Shown piece after piece: positions 53,694 to 62,706 of a DNA stretch of 64,000 nt (the stretch's first letter is position 1; each line of letters starts with the position of its first letter). The DNA comes from Rummeliibacillus sp963792445 (lineage in GTDB: Bacteria > Bacillota > Bacilli > Bacillales_A > Planococcaceae). The stretch is from NCBI GenBank assembly GCA_963792445.1, contig CAWBWO010000002.1:496001-560000 (forward strand). Direction: 5' to 3'. Below the pieces are notes generated by a model. The model saw nothing but the letters and a program-made list of their open reading frames with translations, ran no database searches and had not been told where the DNA came from. The position numbers and the translations under genes were made by a program.

Positions 53694-54470
53694 ATGGTAT
53701 TAAATTTACAAGATGTTAGTTTAAGAAAAGATGAATCATGGATTTTACATCATATTGACTGGGAGATTCAAAAAGGGGAACACTGGGTTCTTTATGGATT
53801 AAATGGAGCAGGAAAAACAGCGCTATTAAATATGCTATGTGCTTATTATTTTCCAACAAGTGGGCAAGTGGAAGTAGTGGGAAAAACTTTTGGAAAATCG
53901 GTTCTAGGCGATCAATTACGACGTAAAATAGGAATTGTATCTGCAGGATTTCAAGAAATGTTAGATCCTTTAGATAGCGCCTTTGAAATTGTGTTAAGTG
54001 GTGCGTATGCTTCGATTGGTTTGTATGAAAAGCCTACACCTGAAATTCGTGAAAAAGCGATTCATTTATTACACCAACTTGGCTCATTTGACTATGCAGA
54101 TCGAAATTATGAAACACTTTCACAAGGGGAAAAACAACGTATTTTGATTGGTCGTGCACTGATGGGGGACCCTGAACTCCTTATTTTAGATGAACCAGCA
54201 ACTGGATTTGATTTTATTGCACGAGAGGCTCTACTCAAAACGGTTGATGAAATTGCTAAAATGGAAAATGGTCCAACGATTATTTATGTGACACATCATG
54301 TAGAGGAAATTTTACCGGTATTTCAAAATACATTATTGCTAAAAAAAGGGGAAGTATTTGCGAAAGGAAAAACAAAAGATATGCTTGAAAGTGAAACATT
54401 AAGCGCATTTTTTGAAACGCCTGTCGAATGTATTTGGAGAAAAGAACGACCATTACTAGTGTCAAAATGA
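53694..54470 (+). CDS. ABC ATPase, YlmA/ModF-like
   Basis: A 258-residue ATPase. Walker A is GLNGAGKTALLNML, signature LSQGEKQRILIGRAL, Walker B LLILDEPATGFDF, and H loop YVTHHVEEI. The C-terminus (FFETPVECIWRKERPLLVSK) is typical of the YlmA group, which are stand-alone ATPases without a linked permease and of unknown role. No transmembrane partner lies nearby. The RBS is weak (GAGAAGTGAG). It sits between a LysE-type exporter and the leuA T-box. Confidence 0.82.
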   Translation: MVLNLQDVSLRKDESWILHHIDWEIQKGEHWVLYGLNGAGKTALLNMLCAYYFPTSGQVEVVGKTFGKSVLGDQLRRKIGIVSAGFQEMLDPLDSAFEIVLSGAYASIGLYEKPTPEIREKAIHLLHQLGSFDYADRNYETLSQGEKQRILIGRALMGDPELLILDEPATGFDFIAREALLKTVDEIAKMENGPTIIYVTHHVEEILPVFQNTLLLKKGEVFAKGKTKDMLESETLSAFFETPVECIWRKERPLLVSK

Positions 54471-54492
54471 TAATAATATTCTAAAAATTCTG

Positions 54493-54808
54493 TTGACAAC
54501 AGTTCACAATGTGCGTTACAATCCTATCAATCAGATAAAACAAAGCCAAGATTGGAAATAGTAAAAAGTGTTATGAGCGCTAAGAGAGCCGATGGGTGGT
54601 GCGAATCGGTCGTCATGTACTTTTGAACTCGTCCATGAGCTACTCCGTGAACTAATAGTAATGGAGTTCGGAAGCCTACCGTTATCAAAGGACAGATAGT
54701 GTTTGCTATCGAATTCGAGTGGAGCATCAAGTTGTTGCTCAATTAGAGTGGTACCGCGAGTATAATCTCGTCTCTATAGTTTATTTATAGAGGCGAGATT
54801 TTTTATTT
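54493..54808 (+). promoter_or_regulatory. Leucine T-box riboswitch with promoter and terminator
   Basis: The promoter TTGACA (54493-54498) and TACAAT (54517-54522) have an 18-bp spacer. Stem I has the AG-bulge signature AAGAGAGCCGATGGGTGGTG. A specifier loop GAACTC (54625-54630) presents CTC, a leucine codon. The T-box proper AGAGTGGTACCGCGAG is at 54745-54760, followed by the terminator AATCTCGTCTCTATA/TATAGAGGCGAGATT and a T-run (54764-54804). Uncharged tRNA-Leu should promote readthrough into leuA. Confidence 0.95.
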
Positions 54809-54828
54809 AAAAAAGGAGAGTGTTGACA

Positions 54829-56394
54829 ATGACTAGAAAAATTTGGGTTTTTGATACAACTTTACGTGATGGAGAACAAGTGCCTGGTGCAAAACTTAAC
54901 ATTTACGAAAAATTGGAAGTAGCAAAACAACTAAAAAAACTACAAGTTGATATTATCGAAGCAGGTTTTCCAGCATCATCAACAGGTGATTTTAATGCAG
55001 TAAAAGAAGTGGCGATGAAAGTTGGTAATACTGATGACATTATGATTACGGCGCTTGCTCGTGCAGTAAAAGGTGACATCGATGCGGTATATCACAGTAT
55101 TAAACATGCAGAAAATCCAATGATCCACATGGTGCTAGGAACTTCTGATATCCATGTAGAAAAGAAATTTGGTAAATCAAAAGATCAAATCCTTGATATT
55201 GGTGTTGAGGCAGTAAAATATGCAAAATCATTATTACCTCAAGTACAATATTCAACTGAAGATGCATCTCGCTCTGATTTTGAATACCTTTGGAAAACGA
55301 TAGAAGCTGTTATTAAGGCAGGTGCAACGATGATCAATGTACCTGATACAGTTGGCTATGCAGTTCCAGAAGAATTTGGTGAAATGGTTTACAAATTAAA
55401 CGATCGCATTAAAAACTTAAATGACAAAGTATTACTAAGTGTTCACTGCCACAATGACCTAGGTATGGCAACAGCGAATACACTTGCTGCAATTAAAAAC
55501 GGCGCAGACAAAGTAGAATGTACAATTAATGGGATTGGTGAACGTGCGGGTAATGCTTCACTTGAAGAAGTGGTTATGGCATTACATACTCGTGGCAATT
55601 ACTTCGGTGATGTTGCAACAAAAGTTAATGCAAAGGAAATCATGAATACATCTAAACTCGTCAGTAACTTAATGGGGCTAGACGTTCAGGTAAATAAAGC
55701 AATCACTGGTGAGAATGCCTTTGCACACTCATCTGGGATTCACCAAGATGGATTATTAAAATCTCGTGATGCATACGAAATTATTCATCCAACAGAAGTG
55801 GGCTTAGATGATATGGAACTAGTATTAACAGCTCGTTCTGGCCGTCACGCTGTGAAAAATGCATTAGAAAAATTCTCATTTGGCACGATTACAGATGAAC
55901 AATTTGAAGAAATTTTCGCTGATTTCTTGAATCTTGCGGATGCTAAAAAAGAAGTTTACGACCATGACTTATATATTCTTGTAGAAAAATACTTCGTACG
56001 ACATCAAATGGCTGAAAGAGTTGAACATCATAGTGATGATTTCTATGAGCTTGACGATCTACAAGTAATTAGCAATACAACTTTCCCATCAGCTAGCATT
56101 AAAGTGAAAAAAGGCGAGATCATACTAAGTGCAAGTACTGTAGGTACTGGCCCAATCGATGCACTATATTCTGCAATGGCAGAAATTATTGATATGGACA
56201 TCAAATTATTAGAATATAAAATTTCTAGTATTTCAAGAGGCAAAGAAGCACTTGGTAAAGTTAAACTACAAGTCGAATATAATGGCTCAAAATATATTGC
56301 AAAAGCAACAGATACAGACGTCATCAAAGCAAGTGCGATGGCATACTTGAATGCAGTCAATAGCATTCTTGTAGAAAAACTTCTTCCAGTTTAA
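54829..56394 (+). CDS. leuA: 2-isopropylmalate synthase LeuA
   Basis: Condenses acetyl-CoA with 2-ketoisovalerate, the committed step to leucine. The 521-residue protein has the DRE-TIM barrel start WVFDTTLRDGEQVPGAKL, metal-binding VHCHNDLGMATANTLAA, GIGERAGNASLEEVVMAL and SGIHQDGLLK. The C-terminal allosteric LeuA dimer domain (~390-521) contains STVGTGPIDALYSAMAEI. The ATG at 54829 is 10 nt from AAGGAG. It is the only leucine gene here and is not followed by leuBCD, so it is an isolated T-box-controlled gene. The DGEQVPG/GAKL variant differs slightly from DGEQSPG in classical LeuA; a citramalate or homocitrate role is less likely given the leucine T-box. Confidence 0.93.
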   Translation: MTRKIWVFDTTLRDGEQVPGAKLNIYEKLEVAKQLKKLQVDIIEAGFPASSTGDFNAVKEVAMKVGNTDDIMITALARAVKGDIDAVYHSIKHAENPMIHMVLGTSDIHVEKKFGKSKDQILDIGVEAVKYAKSLLPQVQYSTEDASRSDFEYLWKTIEAVIKAGATMINVPDTVGYAVPEEFGEMVYKLNDRIKNLNDKVLLSVHCHNDLGMATANTLAAIKNGADKVECTINGIGERAGNASLEEVVMALHTRGNYFGDVATKVNAKEIMNTSKLVSNLMGLDVQVNKAITGENAFAHSSGIHQDGLLKSRDAYEIIHPTEVGLDDMELVLTARSGRHAVKNALEKFSFGTITDEQFEEIFADFLNLADAKKEVYDHDLYILVEKYFVRHQMAERVEHHSDDFYELDDLQVISNTTFPSASIKVKKGEIILSASTVGTGPIDALYSAMAEIIDMDIKLLEYKISSISRGKEALGKVKLQVEYNGSKYIAKATDTDVIKASAMAYLNAVNSILVEKLLPV

Positions 56395-56402
56395 TAAAAT
56401 AC

Positions 56403-56436
56403 AAAAAGCGTGGCATAATTGCCACGTTTTTTTTGT
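56403..56436 (+). terminator. Terminator of leuA
   Basis: AAAGCGTGGC pairs with GCCACGTTTT, then a T-run. Confidence 0.88.
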
Positions 56437-56447
56437 ATGATATAAAA

Positions 56448-57398
56448 TCATTTATTAGCTTTTATTAAATAATCCACTAATCCCATTGAACTTACTTCTA
56501 TATCTAGCGGAATAATGTTAAAGACAGGGTGATTTTCAGAGAACCCTTTAGCTTTTAATTCGGTAAAGATTGCATCTTTTAAAATTTCTTCTGTCCGTTT
56601 TACTTGGTTTGTAAATTCGCTTTCTTCATTCATAGCCTGTTTTCCAGCCTCAACAAAAATTGGTAAGTAGCGACGTACCTCAGCATAAGCAAATTCAGGT
56701 TTAGAATATGCCCCATAATGTCCAAAATAGAGTGTTGTTGGTTTAATTTTCTCGTATAGTTGAATGGACTCCTCCATTAAATCAGGATCAAATTGGTTTG
56801 GAGAAGTAGAAGGTAAAATCACATTAAACTCTTCTTCCGCTGTATCAGGGTAATACACACCCGTTGTATCCCCAACAAAGATCCCATTTGTCAATGATTC
56901 ATGAATTGAAATATGATGATTTGCATGCCCCTTTGTATGATAGAAAGTGAGCGTAGAAGCACCTAAATTTAAAGTTTCTCCATCTTCTACTGCATGGAAT
57001 TTTTCTTCTTCAATAGGAAGAATCTCACCAAAAATGCTATCAAACTTTTCACCATATACAGACTTTGCACTAGCAATCAAGCGGCTAGGGTCCACTAAAT
57101 GACGAACTCCTTTTGGATGTACATAAACTTCTGCATTAGGGCAATGTTGCATAAATACGCCAGCACCCCCTGCATGGTCAAGGTGTATATGAGTTAAAAT
57201 TAAATAATTAATAGTAGCAGGATCAATATGTAATTCCTCTAAAGCTTCTAAAATATGCGGTACAGATGGACTTGCAGATGTTTCAATGACTGTGATTTTC
57301 TCATCAATCAACAAATACGAACTTGTCCGATTCGGTAATCCCAAGTCATACGTATCAATACTATACAAATTTTCAGCAATCTTTTCTAACTTAGCCAT
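56448..57398 (-). CDS. MBL-fold metallo-hydrolase
   Basis: A 316-residue cytosolic metallo-beta-lactamase-fold hydrolase. The dinuclear metal motif is LTHIHLDHAGGAG (H-x-H-x-D-H), with further ligands in HTKGHANHHISIHE, FVGDTTGVYYP and YFGHYGAYSKPE. The C-terminal ~80 residues are helical. Sequence resembles uncharacterised Bacillales MBL proteins of about 320 residues rather than RNase J, glyoxalase II or lactonase proper. AGGAGGG lies 7 nt before the ATG at 57398. It converges on leuA and shares the intervening region. Substrate unknown. Confidence 0.85.
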   Translation of the reverse strand: MAKLEKIAENLYSIDTYDLGLPNRTSSYLLIDEKITVIETSASPSVPHILEALEELHIDPATINYLILTHIHLDHAGGAGVFMQHCPNAEVYVHPKGVRHLVDPSRLIASAKSVYGEKFDSIFGEILPIEEEKFHAVEDGETLNLGASTLTFYHTKGHANHHISIHESLTNGIFVGDTTGVYYPDTAEEEFNVILPSTSPNQFDPDLMEESIQLYEKIKPTTLYFGHYGAYSKPEFAYAEVRRYLPIFVEAGKQAMNEESEFTNQVKRTEEILKDAIFTELKAKGFSENHPVFNIIPLDIEVSSMGLVDYLIKANK

Positions 57399-57648
57399 AC
57401 AATCCCTCCTGATAATCAATCTAAGTTTATAGTAACATAGAGCAGAAATATTTGGTATGAATGAGATAGTGGAGTGCTCTTCATTGCTCTATGATTTCTT
57501 TGATTTTTTTCAGCAGAGGAAATTTTGTAGATTGTATACGTATCATTACCATTCATAATCATTACACATTATTTAACATAACAGCCGATTAGTAACATCA
57601 AAATTAGTGTAAAATAAATGCAATACAAAAACGAAAGGTGCTCATCAA

Positions 57649-58533
57649 ATGGAAATACGAGAATTAAACTATTTTGTCACCGTTGCAAAATACAAAAGCT
57701 TTACAAAGGCATCAGATGCTTTACATGTAACACAACCAACACTTAGTAAAGTCGTCAAATCATTGGAGAAGCAGCTTGATGTTACACTATTTCATCGATC
57801 CCAACGGAAAAGTGAATTAACCGATGTAGGGGAAGTAGTTTATAATCAAGCATTGAAAATTTTAAACTTAGTCGATGAATTAGATGTCGTGCTTGAAGAC
57901 GTTACCCATTTACAAAAGGGAAAAGTTAAAATTGGCATGCCTCCATTAATTGGCATTTTGTTTTTTCCTCAAATGATCAAAGGATTTCAAGAAAAATATC
58001 CAGGTATTACGATTGAAATTGATGAACGTGGGGCGAATGTTATCAAAGATTTAGTCGCTACAGGAGAACTCGATATGGGTTTTGTTATGTTACCTGCTGA
58101 TTCTGAGGAATTCCATGTAATACCGTTTACATCACAACACGTTATGCTCATTGTGAATCGCTCAAACCACTTAGCAAATCTTGAGTCCGTCATGATGAAA
58201 GATTTAAAAAATGAACCGATGCTACTTTTCAGCGAAGATTTCACATTACATGACCGGATTTTACAGGAATGCAAACAAGCAGGATTCACGCCACATATTG
58301 CCTATGAAAGCTCTCAATGGGATTTTATTAGCCAAATGGTGGAACATAACTTGGGTATAGCCATGTTTCCAAGGGCGATTGCTGAAAAAGTAAATCAGAA
58401 GGAAATCAAGATCATTCCAATCGTTAATCCTTCTATTCCTTGGGATATCGTTCTGATACTAAAGAAAGATCGTTACATTTCTCATGCTACAAAGGGATTT
58501 GTACAATATATCGCACCAAACTATGCCTTTTAG
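57649..58533 (+). CDS. cidR: LysR-family regulator of cidAB (CidR/YwbI)
   Basis: A 294-residue LTTR. HTH MEIRELNYFVTVAKYKSFTK and ALHVTQPTLSKVVKSLEKQL, effector domain KIGMPPLIGILFFPQMIKGF to NLGIAMFPRAIAEK. It lies directly upstream of cidA-cidB in the same direction, as B. subtilis ywbI-ywbH-ywbG and staphylococcal cidR-cidABC, where the regulator responds to acetate or pyruvate-derived signals. AAAGGTG lies ~8 nt before the ATG. An inverted ATAC/GTAT pair (58536-58559) after its stop may be its operator before cidA (inference). Confidence 0.85.
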   Translation: MEIRELNYFVTVAKYKSFTKASDALHVTQPTLSKVVKSLEKQLDVTLFHRSQRKSELTDVGEVVYNQALKILNLVDELDVVLEDVTHLQKGKVKIGMPPLIGILFFPQMIKGFQEKYPGITIEIDERGANVIKDLVATGELDMGFVMLPADSEEFHVIPFTSQHVMLIVNRSNHLANLESVMMKDLKNEPMLLFSEDFTLHDRILQECKQAGFTPHIAYESSQWDFISQMVEHNLGIAMFPRAIAEKVNQKEIKIIPIVNPSIPWDIVLILKKDRYISHATKGFVQYIAPNYAF

Positions 58534-58597
58534 GAATACAAAATATAAAAAATGTGTATTTTACGAATATTAATATATAGAGTAAAGTAAATGTAAT

Positions 58598-58639
58598 GAA
58601 AAAACCAAATGAGCGATCCAAATCATAAATGGTTTTTTC
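58598..58639 (+). terminator. Hairpin between cidR and cidA
   Basis: AAAAAACCA pairs with TGGTTTTTT across a ~22-nt loop. It may separate cidR from cidAB transcription. Confidence 0.6.
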
Positions 58640-58666
58640 TATTTCGTTTTTTTAAGGTGTGATGAT

Positions 58667-59056
58667 ATGAAATTATTGAAAATAGATTATAAGAAAATAA
58701 TGAAAATAATCATTCAAGTTATTTTTCTATATGGCATATTACTTTTGGGCGAAGGGATTGCGAAAGTTTGCCATTTGCCAATTCCAGGAAGTATTATTGG
58801 GCTTGTTTTATTGTTTTTTGCATTGAAATTCCATATTGTCAAACTAGAATGGGTGGATTTAGGTGCAGGTATATTAACAAGTGAGCTATTATTATTTTTC
58901 GTACCATCTGCAGTGGGGGTTATACAGTATGATCAAATCGTTGGAGTCATTGGGATCAAACTGATTGCTGTCATTGTGTTAAGTACCGTTGTTGTGATGG
59001 CTTGTACTGGAATCGTTGCAGACGCTGTTCAGAAGAAAGGGGTGAAGAAAGCATGA
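58667..59056 (+). CDS. cidA: CidA/LrgA-family holin-like protein
   Basis: A 129-residue membrane protein with four hydrophobic helices. It has the CidA/LrgA signature GILLLGEGIAKVCHLPIPGSIIGLVLLF and the charged loop KLEWVDLGAGILTSELLLFFVPSAVGVI. It belongs to holin-like proteins that work with CidB/LrgB in murein hydrolase control or pyruvate/acetate transport. AAGGTGTGATGAT precedes the ATG. It overlaps cidB by 4 nt (ATGA). Confidence 0.9.
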   Translation: MKLLKIDYKKIMKIIIQVIFLYGILLLGEGIAKVCHLPIPGSIIGLVLLFFALKFHIVKLEWVDLGAGILTSELLLFFVPSAVGVIQYDQIVGVIGIKLIAVIVLSTVVVMACTGIVADAVQKKGVKKA

Positions 59057-59751
59057 GTCTAGTTGGCTTCATTAGTTTAATAGGAACAATCATCGTTTTT
59101 CTTGGTAGTAAAAAAATCTATCAAAAGATGAACTGGATTATTTTATCGCCATTATTAATCTGTCCACTCGTTCTGATTGTCATATTGTTAGGAACACATA
59201 CATCTTATGATGAGTACAATTTAGGTGCAACTTGGTTATCAAAACTACTAGGGCCAGCAACTGTAGCTTTTGCTGTACCGATTTATAAAAACTATGAACT
59301 TTTGAAAAAACATGCAAAAGCAATTGGCGCAAGTCTGGTAACTGGCTCTTCCGTTGCAATCATTTCATCCTTTTTATTTGCCATGTGGATTGGGTTATCC
59401 AATGAAATGATTAATAGTCTCGTTCCACGCTCGATTACTACGCCAATCGCGATGGATATTTCGGCAATCATTGGAGGAGAACCAACGATGACAGCTGTTT
59501 TTGTCATCGTTACTGGTTTATCGGGTAGTATCATTGGCCCTCTAATTATTAAAGCCATCCATATTCGTACATCTGCGGCAAAAGGGTTACTGCTTGGAAT
59601 GGGTGCTCATGGTTGTGGTACATCCAAAGCATTTGAATTAGGGGAATTAGAAGGGACTTATTCCAGTCTTGCTATGATTATCGCAGCTTTGATTAGTATT
59701 GTATTATCCGATACATTCTTCCCGGTTCTACAACACTACTTAATTGGCTAA
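59053..59751 (+). CDS. cidB: CidB/LrgB-family membrane protein
   Basis: A 232-residue LrgB-family membrane protein with about seven hydrophobic segments. It has GATWLSKLLGPATVAFAVPIYKN, the conserved PRSITTPIAMDISAIIGGEPTMTAVFVI, GLSGSIIGPLII and GMGAHGCGTSKAFELGELEG. The ATG at 59053 overlaps the cidA stop; AAGGGGTG lies about 9 nt upstream. It forms an operon with cidA under CidR. Homologues in B. subtilis (YsbAB/PftAB) move pyruvate; holin partner or transporter cannot be decided here. Confidence 0.9.
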   Translation: MSLVGFISLIGTIIVFLGSKKIYQKMNWIILSPLLICPLVLIVILLGTHTSYDEYNLGATWLSKLLGPATVAFAVPIYKNYELLKKHAKAIGASLVTGSSVAIISSFLFAMWIGLSNEMINSLVPRSITTPIAMDISAIIGGEPTMTAVFVIVTGLSGSIIGPLIIKAIHIRTSAAKGLLLGMGAHGCGTSKAFELGELEGTYSSLAMIIAALISIVLSDTFFPVLQHYLIG

Positions 59752-59757
59752 TCATAT

Positions 59758-59795
59758 AAAAATCTCACTTTCAAATTTGAAAGTGAGATTTTTTA
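59758..59795. terminator. Bidirectional terminator between cidB and the glucosaminidase gene
   Basis: AATCTCACTTTCAAA and TTTGAAAGTGAGATT form a perfect palindrome flanked by A and T runs. Confidence 0.92.
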
Positions 59796-60539
59796 TTGGT
59801 AAATTAATAGTTTTTGGCCATGCTGTACAGCATTTGTATTCAATCGATTCCATTGTTTGATAGAAGTAACCGATACGCCGTATTTATTTGAAAGGGAATT
59901 CAATGTTTCGCCGCTTTTTACGACAACTTGTTTTTGGTCTTTAACTGGATGATCGTATTGTGTTAAATGATATTGTCCAATTATGGCATTTAACTTTTGG
60001 TGATAATTTGTGTCTGTTGCATAGTGTCCTGTTAAATATCTCGTGGCATCTTTATAAGAATTCGTATTACTTTTAAATGTTTTCTGATAGTATTTTGAAT
60101 TCCAAGATGTACCATTATGAAGTAATTCAGCATAATCTTCTAAAGAAGTTTTGTAGTTTGGATATTTCTTAAATTTAGCGTTAATTTGGTGCAATTGACC
60201 ATTCCCGTTATCTTCAGACGTTTGTAGCGTAACAGATTGGCTTTTATATGAACCTTTTATACCGAAAAGGTTGTTATTAGGTGGTGTGCTAAGTTCGCTT
60301 TTTCCTCCATTACTTTCTAATACTGCCTGAGCGATCATGACGGAAGCATATAAATCATGATTTGATGCAATAGCGCGTGCATTACCTGCTATGTTGCCGA
60401 TAAAGCTTTCAACGGTTTGATTTTCAACATAATGCTCGGGTGGCGCGATTGTTGTGTCTAAGTATTGTTGAATAATAATGAATATAGAAGTGGCAAACAA
60501 TATAGTTGTAAATAAAGTTACTAGAAAAGTTTTTTTCAT
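59793..60539 (-). CDS. LytG-like endo-beta-N-acetylglucosaminidase with LysM
   Basis: A 248-residue exported peptidoglycan hydrolase. An N-terminal signal anchor (FLVTLFTTILFATSIFIIIQ) precedes a GH73 domain (~45-190) with the catalytic Glu in IAQAVLESNGGKSEL, plus NNLFGIKGSYK and FKKYPNYKTSLEDYAELL. A C-terminal LysM (~203-248: VVVKSGETLNSLSNKYGVSV) binds glycan. The start is odd: the AGGAGGAAGG site lies about 28-34 nt before the ATG and an in-frame TAA excludes a longer protein, so initiation is either inefficient or the spacer is misread. Confidence 0.88.
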   Translation of the reverse strand: MKKTFLVTLFTTILFATSIFIIIQQYLDTTIAPPEHYVENQTVESFIGNIAGNARAIASNHDLYASVMIAQAVLESNGGKSELSTPPNNNLFGIKGSYKSQSVTLQTSEDNGNGQLHQINAKFKKYPNYKTSLEDYAELLHNGTSWNSKYYQKTFKSNTNSYKDATRYLTGHYATDTNYHQKLNAIIGQYHLTQYDHPVKDQKQVVVKSGETLNSLSNKYGVSVTSIKQWNRLNTNAVQHGQKLLIYQ

Positions 60540-60833
60540 AGAATGATGGTTTAAATCTTAAAACCTTCCTCCTTTCTTAAACATTATTTATACTATTTTA
60601 CCATGTTATCGAAGACGTATGCTATTTTAAAAGGTTTCTATCTAAGTCAATTGAACAGGTATCTTTACTATAAGACAAAATAATCTGAATATTTCCTGGG
60701 CAATAGAATATTAAGTGACTGAAAATTAAAATAATAAATAATGTTTTCTATCATCAGATTAAGCCTTAATCTGTATTGAAATTGGAAGTAATTTAGGATA
60801 AAGTAATTGCATTACATATAAGGAGTTATTTTA

Positions 60834-62012
60834 ATGCAATTTTTATCATACTTTCATCCAATTGTATGGATTATATTAAATGGAACGATTTTTACACGAA
60901 TTGCTAGTTTTATGACGATTCCTTTCTTAGCTATTTATTTACAAAATGAACTACATGCATCTCCGTTGATGATTGGCTTAACATTAGGCATTGCCAGGCT
61001 ATGCGCAACATTTGGAGGCTTAATTGGCGGATATTTAACTGATAAATTGGGAAGGAAAACGATTATTTTGATCACCATTTTTATATGGAGTGCTGTGTTC
61101 TTTGGATTTGCCTTTGTACGCGTGATCGGATTATTTATACTATTGAACGCGCTAAATGGGTTATGCCGATCTTTCTTTGAACCTGCAACACAAGCATTGA
61201 TGATTGATTTTACAGAAGAAAAGAGAAGACGTCGCTTGTTTTCTTTTCGTTATACAGCGATTAATGTTGCGGCAGTCATAGGACCATTATGTGGAGTCTG
61301 GATTTCGGGAATGTCGCATGCGTCGGTTCCTTTTATGATTACGGCATCTATGTATGCAATTTACGGCGTGTTTTTAATATTCATGTTCAAAAAATATGAA
61401 GTAACAAAAAACTTACGACAAGCGCAGCAAACAATTCTGCAAATGGTAAAAGTGGTAGTGGCAGATCGCAAACTTTTATATTTAATAGCTGGTGGAATTC
61501 TTGTAAGTGTAGGCTACTCTCAATTTGATTCGACATTGCCTCAATACATTAATATCAATATTGAAAATGGAGTAAAATTGTACTCTGTTTTGATTACTTT
61601 AAATGCAATTGTTGTATTAGCTTTGCAGTTACCAGTAGGGATCTATACAGAAAGAATTACGATTATGCGTAGCTTAGTCATTGGAATACTATTTTTTGCT
61701 TCAGGTTTTGTCATCTTTAACTTTGCACATACATTTTGGATGTTTATCGTGGGAATCATTATTTTCACTGTAGGCGAAATTTTCGCGTTCCCAATGATGA
61801 ATGCATTAATTGAAGAGATTGCTCCAGATACACAAAAGGCAACGTACTTGGGAGCTTCTCAGTTCAATAATTTAGGTGGATTTATAGGTCCAGTATTTGG
61901 TGGATGGCTTCTCGTCAATTTTGCATCACAATTGTATCTTGTCATGGCGATTATTTTCATCGCAAGCCTCTTGTTTTATCGATTAGCATTTCTGAAAAAA
62001 GGAAATGTCTAG
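60834..62012 (+). CDS. MFS exporter (multidrug-type)
   Basis: A 392-residue, 12-helix major facilitator. The loop 2-3 motif A GGYLTDKLGRKTIIL is complete. SFFEPATQALMIDFTEEKRRRRLFS follows in the second half of the N-domain, and the C-domain repeats PVGIYTERITIMRSL. This matches drug:H+ antiporter 1-type Bacillales exporters such as YttB/YqjV. AAGGAG is 9 nt before the ATG. The ~290 bp upstream hold no gene. Substrate unknown. Confidence 0.85.
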   Translation: MQFLSYFHPIVWIILNGTIFTRIASFMTIPFLAIYLQNELHASPLMIGLTLGIARLCATFGGLIGGYLTDKLGRKTIILITIFIWSAVFFGFAFVRVIGLFILLNALNGLCRSFFEPATQALMIDFTEEKRRRRLFSFRYTAINVAAVIGPLCGVWISGMSHASVPFMITASMYAIYGVFLIFMFKKYEVTKNLRQAQQTILQMVKVVVADRKLLYLIAGGILVSVGYSQFDSTLPQYININIENGVKLYSVLITLNAIVVLALQLPVGIYTERITIMRSLVIGILFFASGFVIFNFAHTFWMFIVGIIIFTVGEIFAFPMMNALIEEIAPDTQKATYLGASQFNNLGGFIGPVFGGWLLVNFASQLYLVMAIIFIASLLFYRLAFLKKGNV

Positions 62013-62071
62013 AAGTAACTAGGAATAACATGAACTGACATAGAATAGAAGATAGAAAGGGAGGGAATCTT

Positions 62072-62608
62072 TTGTTAGAACAAGTATATTTAGAAGCTGT
62101 GAAAGGGCGTTTTAAGGAGACGAAAAAATTAGGTGGTGACACGTTGGTGAGGCTATCGAATGCAGAGATTCAATGGAAGCCTAACGAAGAATCAAATAAT
62201 ATTGCAATAATAGTACAGCATTTATCAGGCAATATGATTTCAAGATGGACAGATTTTCTTACAACGGATGGAGAAAAGCCGACTCGACATCGTGATCAAG
62301 AATTTGAAGAGTCCATTTCTTCTATTGAAGAATTGTCGGACGTATGGGAAAATGGATGGGCTCAACTTTTTACTACAGTAAATAGCTTACAACCGAAAGA
62401 TTTAGAAAAAATAGTTACGATTCGCGGAGTAGAACATACAGTAATCGAAGCGATTGAAAGACAAATTGCCCATACTTCTTATCACGTCGGACAAATCGTT
62501 TATTTAGGAAAAGCAATCAAAGGAAGAGAATGGGAGAGTTTAAGTATTCCATTAGGAAAATCAGAAGAGTATTTACAAGCATCGTTAAGTAAGAACAAAA
62601 CAAAATAA
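62072..62608 (+). CDS. DinB-like/DUF1572 protein
   Basis: A 178-residue four-helix-bundle protein of the DinB/YfiT-like superfamily. It has the DUF1572 pattern LEQVYLEAVKGRFKETKKLG, the metal-ligand His in IVQHLSGNMISRWTDFL, and the paired histidines in RQIAHTSYHVGQIVYLGK. These three histidines would bind a divalent metal; some relatives are thiol-dependent S-transferases, but the activity here is unknown. TTG start at 62072 with GGAGG about 8 nt upstream. Monocistronic, with terminator at 62623-62661. Confidence 0.85.
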   Translation: MLEQVYLEAVKGRFKETKKLGGDTLVRLSNAEIQWKPNEESNNIAIIVQHLSGNMISRWTDFLTTDGEKPTRHRDQEFEESISSIEELSDVWENGWAQLFTTVNSLQPKDLEKIVTIRGVEHTVIEAIERQIAHTSYHVGQIVYLGKAIKGREWESLSIPLGKSEEYLQASLSKNKTK

Positions 62609-62622
62609 AAGACAAAAGTTAA

Positions 62623-62661
62623 GAACCAACGAAAAAGTATTGATTGATCGTTGGTTTTTTT
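62623..62661 (+). terminator. Terminator of the DinB-like gene
   Basis: AACCAACGA pairs with TCGTTGGTT, then T7. Confidence 0.85.
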
Positions 62662-62706
62662 ATCTATTAAAGTAATCCTTTAATTAATAAACAAAGGAGC
62701 ATAAGT

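Noticed and set aside
54280..54742. Minus-strand frames through the YlmA-like gene and T-box
   Set aside because: Antisense to a clear ABC ATPase and to a structured riboswitch.
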